From: Tychonema sp. LEGE 06208
Lineage (GTDB): Bacteria; Cyanobacteriota; Cyanobacteriia; Cyanobacteriales; Microcoleaceae
Assembly: GCF_015207505.1 (NCBI RefSeq)
Contig: NZ_JADEWT010000043.1
Coordinates: 1 to 47,164, forward strand
Direction: 5' to 3'
DNA length: 47,164 bases
Below are positions 45,376 to 47,164 of the stretch, piece by piece. The translations under genes and the position numbers were made by a program. The number at the start of each line of letters is the position of its first letter. Position 1 is the first letter of the stretch. The notes beneath the pieces were generated by a model. That model had not been told where the DNA came from. It ran no database searches and saw nothing but the letters and a program-made list of their open reading frames with translations.

Positions 45376-45430
45376 GAAGGACTAAAGTCCTCACTACAAA
45401 CCTGGTTCGTAGTGAGGACTTTAGTCCTTC
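45376..45430. repeat. Perfect 22-bp palindrome (GAAGGACTAAAGTCCTCACTAC)
   Basis: Left arm 45376-45397 and its exact inverted copy 45409-45430, with an 11-base loop. It sits between convergent genes, so it may also act as a bidirectional terminator. Diverged relatives lie at 29895-29909, 35123-35176 and 39263-39288. Confidence 0.93.
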
Positions 45431-45438
45431 AAGTTTAT

Positions 45439-45645
45439 TTATTGCGGCTGACATTTTCCCGCGCGAATTAAACCGATGCGTCGGGCGATCGCATCTTCTG
45501 CAGAATCGTAAGGGCCCCACTTGTCTATAATAGTAGGGTCTTGTTCTTCGATTTGGGTGATCTTTTGTGAGGGCTCCGCCAACGGCAAAATCTCGCAATT
45601 ACCGGCCAGACGTTTGACAATATAATATTTTGGTGTTGGTGTCAT
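45439..45645 (-). CDS. Small conserved cyanobacterial protein
   Basis: 68 residues. KYYIVKRLAGNCEILPLAEP, IDKWGPYDSAEDAIARRIGL and IRAGKCQPQ follow a pattern I know from many filamentous cyanobacteria, often carrying a misleading 'DDE transposase' label. There is nothing transposase-like in it. No signal or membrane segment. Function unknown. Convergent with the S41 gene. Confidence 0.75.
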   Translation of the reverse strand: MTPTPKYYIVKRLAGNCEILPLAEPSQKITQIEEQDPTIIDKWGPYDSAEDAIARRIGLIRAGKCQPQ

Positions 45646-45866
45646 AGCTAAATTCGTCAGACAAAAGCTGGATACTAACGAAGCAATTCACTGATTGTAT
45701 CAAATAGAGATCCGCTTTCAACCGGGCAATTAATAAGAATTAAAAAAAACTAACACTTTCGGGAGATGCCGCCAAATTTATCTACTATCAAAATACAAGC
45801 ATTTGTCTGAACAGTACATCCAAATATTTCCGAAATACAAAAACCTACTCATCTATACAAAAAAAA

Positions 45867-47153
45867 ATGCAATTTGTCCCCAAAACAATCTCCGAAAATC
45901 AACCAGAAATCATCCCAATTAAAGAATCCCCGCCGCCAGAACTTGTGACTTTCGATGTCAGCGGGATGAAATGTGCCGGCTGCGCCAAAGCAGTTGAACG
46001 CCAACTCATGCAGCATTCAGGTGTAATTTCAGCTTGCGTTAACTTAGCAGTAGAAGTTGCAACGGTTGAATGCCAACCGGGGGCTGTCGATGCAGAAGCT
46101 TTAGCAAAAAAGTTGACTGATAATGGATTTCCCTCTGTGTCTCGGTTAGGTGGAAATCAGCAAGAAGCCGAAGCGGCAACAGTTGAACGGCGGCGGCAAG
46201 AAATTCGACAGCAAATCAATCAATTGTCGATCGCCCTTATCCTAATTATTCTATCCGGTTTAGGTCACATACTCGGCACCAAAGCCCCAATTCTCAGCAA
46301 CATCTGGTTTCACTGGGGACTCGCCACCCTCGCATTGCTGCTACCTGGCCGCCCGATTATCGTTGACGGCTGCCGCAGTTTGTGGCGAAACGCACCCAAC
46401 ATGAATACTTTAGTAGCTTTAGGCGCTGTCACAGCTTACACCGCTAGCAACGCGGCGCTGCTGTTTCCGCAGATGGGATGGGAGTGCTTTTTTGACGAAC
46501 CAGTGATGCTGCTGGGCTTTATTTTGTTGGGTAAAACTCTCGAACAGCAAGCCAGACGGCGCGCTGCATCAGCTTTGCAAGCTTTAATCGCATTGCAGCC
46601 GGCAACAGCCCGCTTAGTTGATTTTAAACTGCCGATTTTAAATTTAGACTCGGAAGAATTGCCCCCAAACTCGACATCTCAACTCTACAATCCACAATAC
46701 ATTGAAATTCCAGCCGATCGCGTCCGAGTCGGAGAATGGCTGCAAGTTTTACCAGGGGAAAAAATTCCCGTAGACGGCGAAGTCTGCGAAGGTAAAACAA
46801 CTGTAGATGAATCGATGTTGACTGGCGAATCGATGCCTGTTTTGAAACAACCAGGAGATACAGTCGCAGCGGGAACTATCAATAAATCCGGCGCAATTGT
46901 GATGCGCGCAACTCGCACCGGTCAAGAAACAACTGTAGCTCAAATGGTGGCTTTGGTGCAAGCAGCCCAAACTCGCAAAGCGCCGATTCAAAATTTAGCT
47001 GATACTGTCGCCGGATATTTTGTATATGGGGTTATGGCGATATCGGCTTTAACTTTCCTATTTTGGTATTTTGCCGGAACTCATATTTGGCCTTCTGTGC
47101 TTTTAGAACACGATATGGGGCATGGGGCATCGGGCATGGGGCATGGGGCATAG
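45867..47153 (+). CDS. Copper-type P1B ATPase, N-terminal two fifths, ending in a heptamer array
   Basis: Residues 1-428 of a protein normally near 750. Metal-binding domain GMKCAGCAKAVERQL (CxxC); four membrane helices; actuator domain with LPGEKIPVDG and SMLTGESMP (TGES loop); then VAGYFVYGVMAISALTFLFW. The CPC helix and the DKTGT phosphorylation site are absent. The frame stops at TAG 47151-47153 inside GGGGCAT heptamers placed in the loop after the fifth helix. Either the gene is broken or the frame is regained beyond the window. It resembles CopA/PacS, copper exporters of plasma or thylakoid membrane. Confidence 0.88.
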   Translation: MQFVPKTISENQPEIIPIKESPPPELVTFDVSGMKCAGCAKAVERQLMQHSGVISACVNLAVEVATVECQPGAVDAEALAKKLTDNGFPSVSRLGGNQQEAEAATVERRRQEIRQQINQLSIALILIILSGLGHILGTKAPILSNIWFHWGLATLALLLPGRPIIVDGCRSLWRNAPNMNTLVALGAVTAYTASNAALLFPQMGWECFFDEPVMLLGFILLGKTLEQQARRRAASALQALIALQPATARLVDFKLPILNLDSEELPPNSTSQLYNPQYIEIPADRVRVGEWLQVLPGEKIPVDGEVCEGKTTVDESMLTGESMPVLKQPGDTVAAGTINKSGAIVMRATRTGQETTVAQMVALVQAAQTRKAPIQNLADTVAGYFVYGVMAISALTFLFWYFAGTHIWPSVLLEHDMGHGASGMGHGA

Positions 47154-47164
47154 GGCATAGGGCA
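47115..47164 (+). repeat. Coding heptamer array (ATGGGGC/ATAGGGC)n at the window edge
   Basis: Seven heptamers plus one base. Five have ATGGGGC or ATCGGGC and the last two ATAGGGC; the A variant creates the TAG that closes the ATPase frame. It continues past the window. Confidence 0.93.

Noticed and set aside
45371-45598. 75-codon minus-strand frame overlapping the small conserved gene
   Set aside because: It runs through the 22-bp palindrome and overlaps the better-supported frame.
45439-45645. Transposase label for the small minus-strand gene
   Set aside because: Similar small proteins are often so named, but the sequence has no DDE residues and is too short.
1-47164. tRNA or rRNA genes
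   Set aside because: I looked for TTCGA/T-loop and rRNA-like stretches by eye and found none that fold; a covariance search would be decisive.

Overview
The window is chromosomal DNA of a cyanobacterium, most likely a filamentous Microcoleus/Oscillatoria-like species. It carries photosystem genes (psbD fragment, ycf4, psbH, psbN), very many GCGATCGC (HIP1-type) octamers, a cyanobacterial tatA/pth/DUF3146 cluster and a class III adenylate cyclase. Heptanucleotide short tandem repeats (STRR-type: TGACTAA, TGTTGAC, CCCAATT, GGGCAT[C/T]) are abundant. No rRNA, tRNA, CRISPR array or prophage was recognised.

Layout. 1-2.2 kb: psbD (minus, cut by the window edge), ycf4 and a lipoprotein cyclophilin. 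2.2-9.9 kb: a FabF-like ketoacyl synthase, a cNMP-binding histidine kinase, MutL, a SirB1/TPR protein, a DUF1400 protein and an SRPBCC protein, separated by heptamer arrays and an 88-bp tandem repeat. 9.9-12.5 kb: a multi-TM mechanosensitive-channel-like protein with a strong terminator, then a Uma2 endonuclease-like protein. 12.8-19.4 kb (minus): a dynamin/Era-like GTPase, then a compact hen1 - mazE-like - mazF-like - pnkp run. This puts an mRNA-cutting toxin pair inside an RNA end-healing, sealing and methylating operon. 19.8-25.6 kb: a CPBP protease, a small SLH-fragment protein, DUF3146-pth-tatA-psbH (minus), psbN, aroC and an MBL-fold hydrolase. 26.4-29.9 kb: a Wzz-like membrane protein, a possible 27-aa membrane peptide, a class II aldolase-like protein and an overlapping pair of unknown genes. 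29.9-30.6 kb: two transposase remnants. 30.9-38.9 kb: a hybrid histidine kinase, an REC-adenylate cyclase, hisG (minus), a small acidic protein, a GST, an RppA-like response regulator and a metallophosphoesterase. 39-47 kb: a Phd/VapC-type pair whose toxin has an in-frame nonsense codon, a Ser/Thr kinase-GUN4 fusion, ispG, an S41 C-terminal processing protease, a small conserved protein and a CopA-like ATPase whose frame ends inside a heptamer array at the window edge.

Two themes stand out. First, MazF-type cleavage leaves 2',3'-cyclic phosphate and 5'-OH ends. Pnkp and Hen1 heal, seal and 2'-O-methylate such ends, so the operon could hold damage and repair together. Second, short repeats have entered coding sequence repeatedly: heptamer arrays in multiples of three in the ketoacyl synthase and MutL, one that ends the copper ATPase frame, and a palindromic repeat encoding nearly the same peptide in two unrelated genes.
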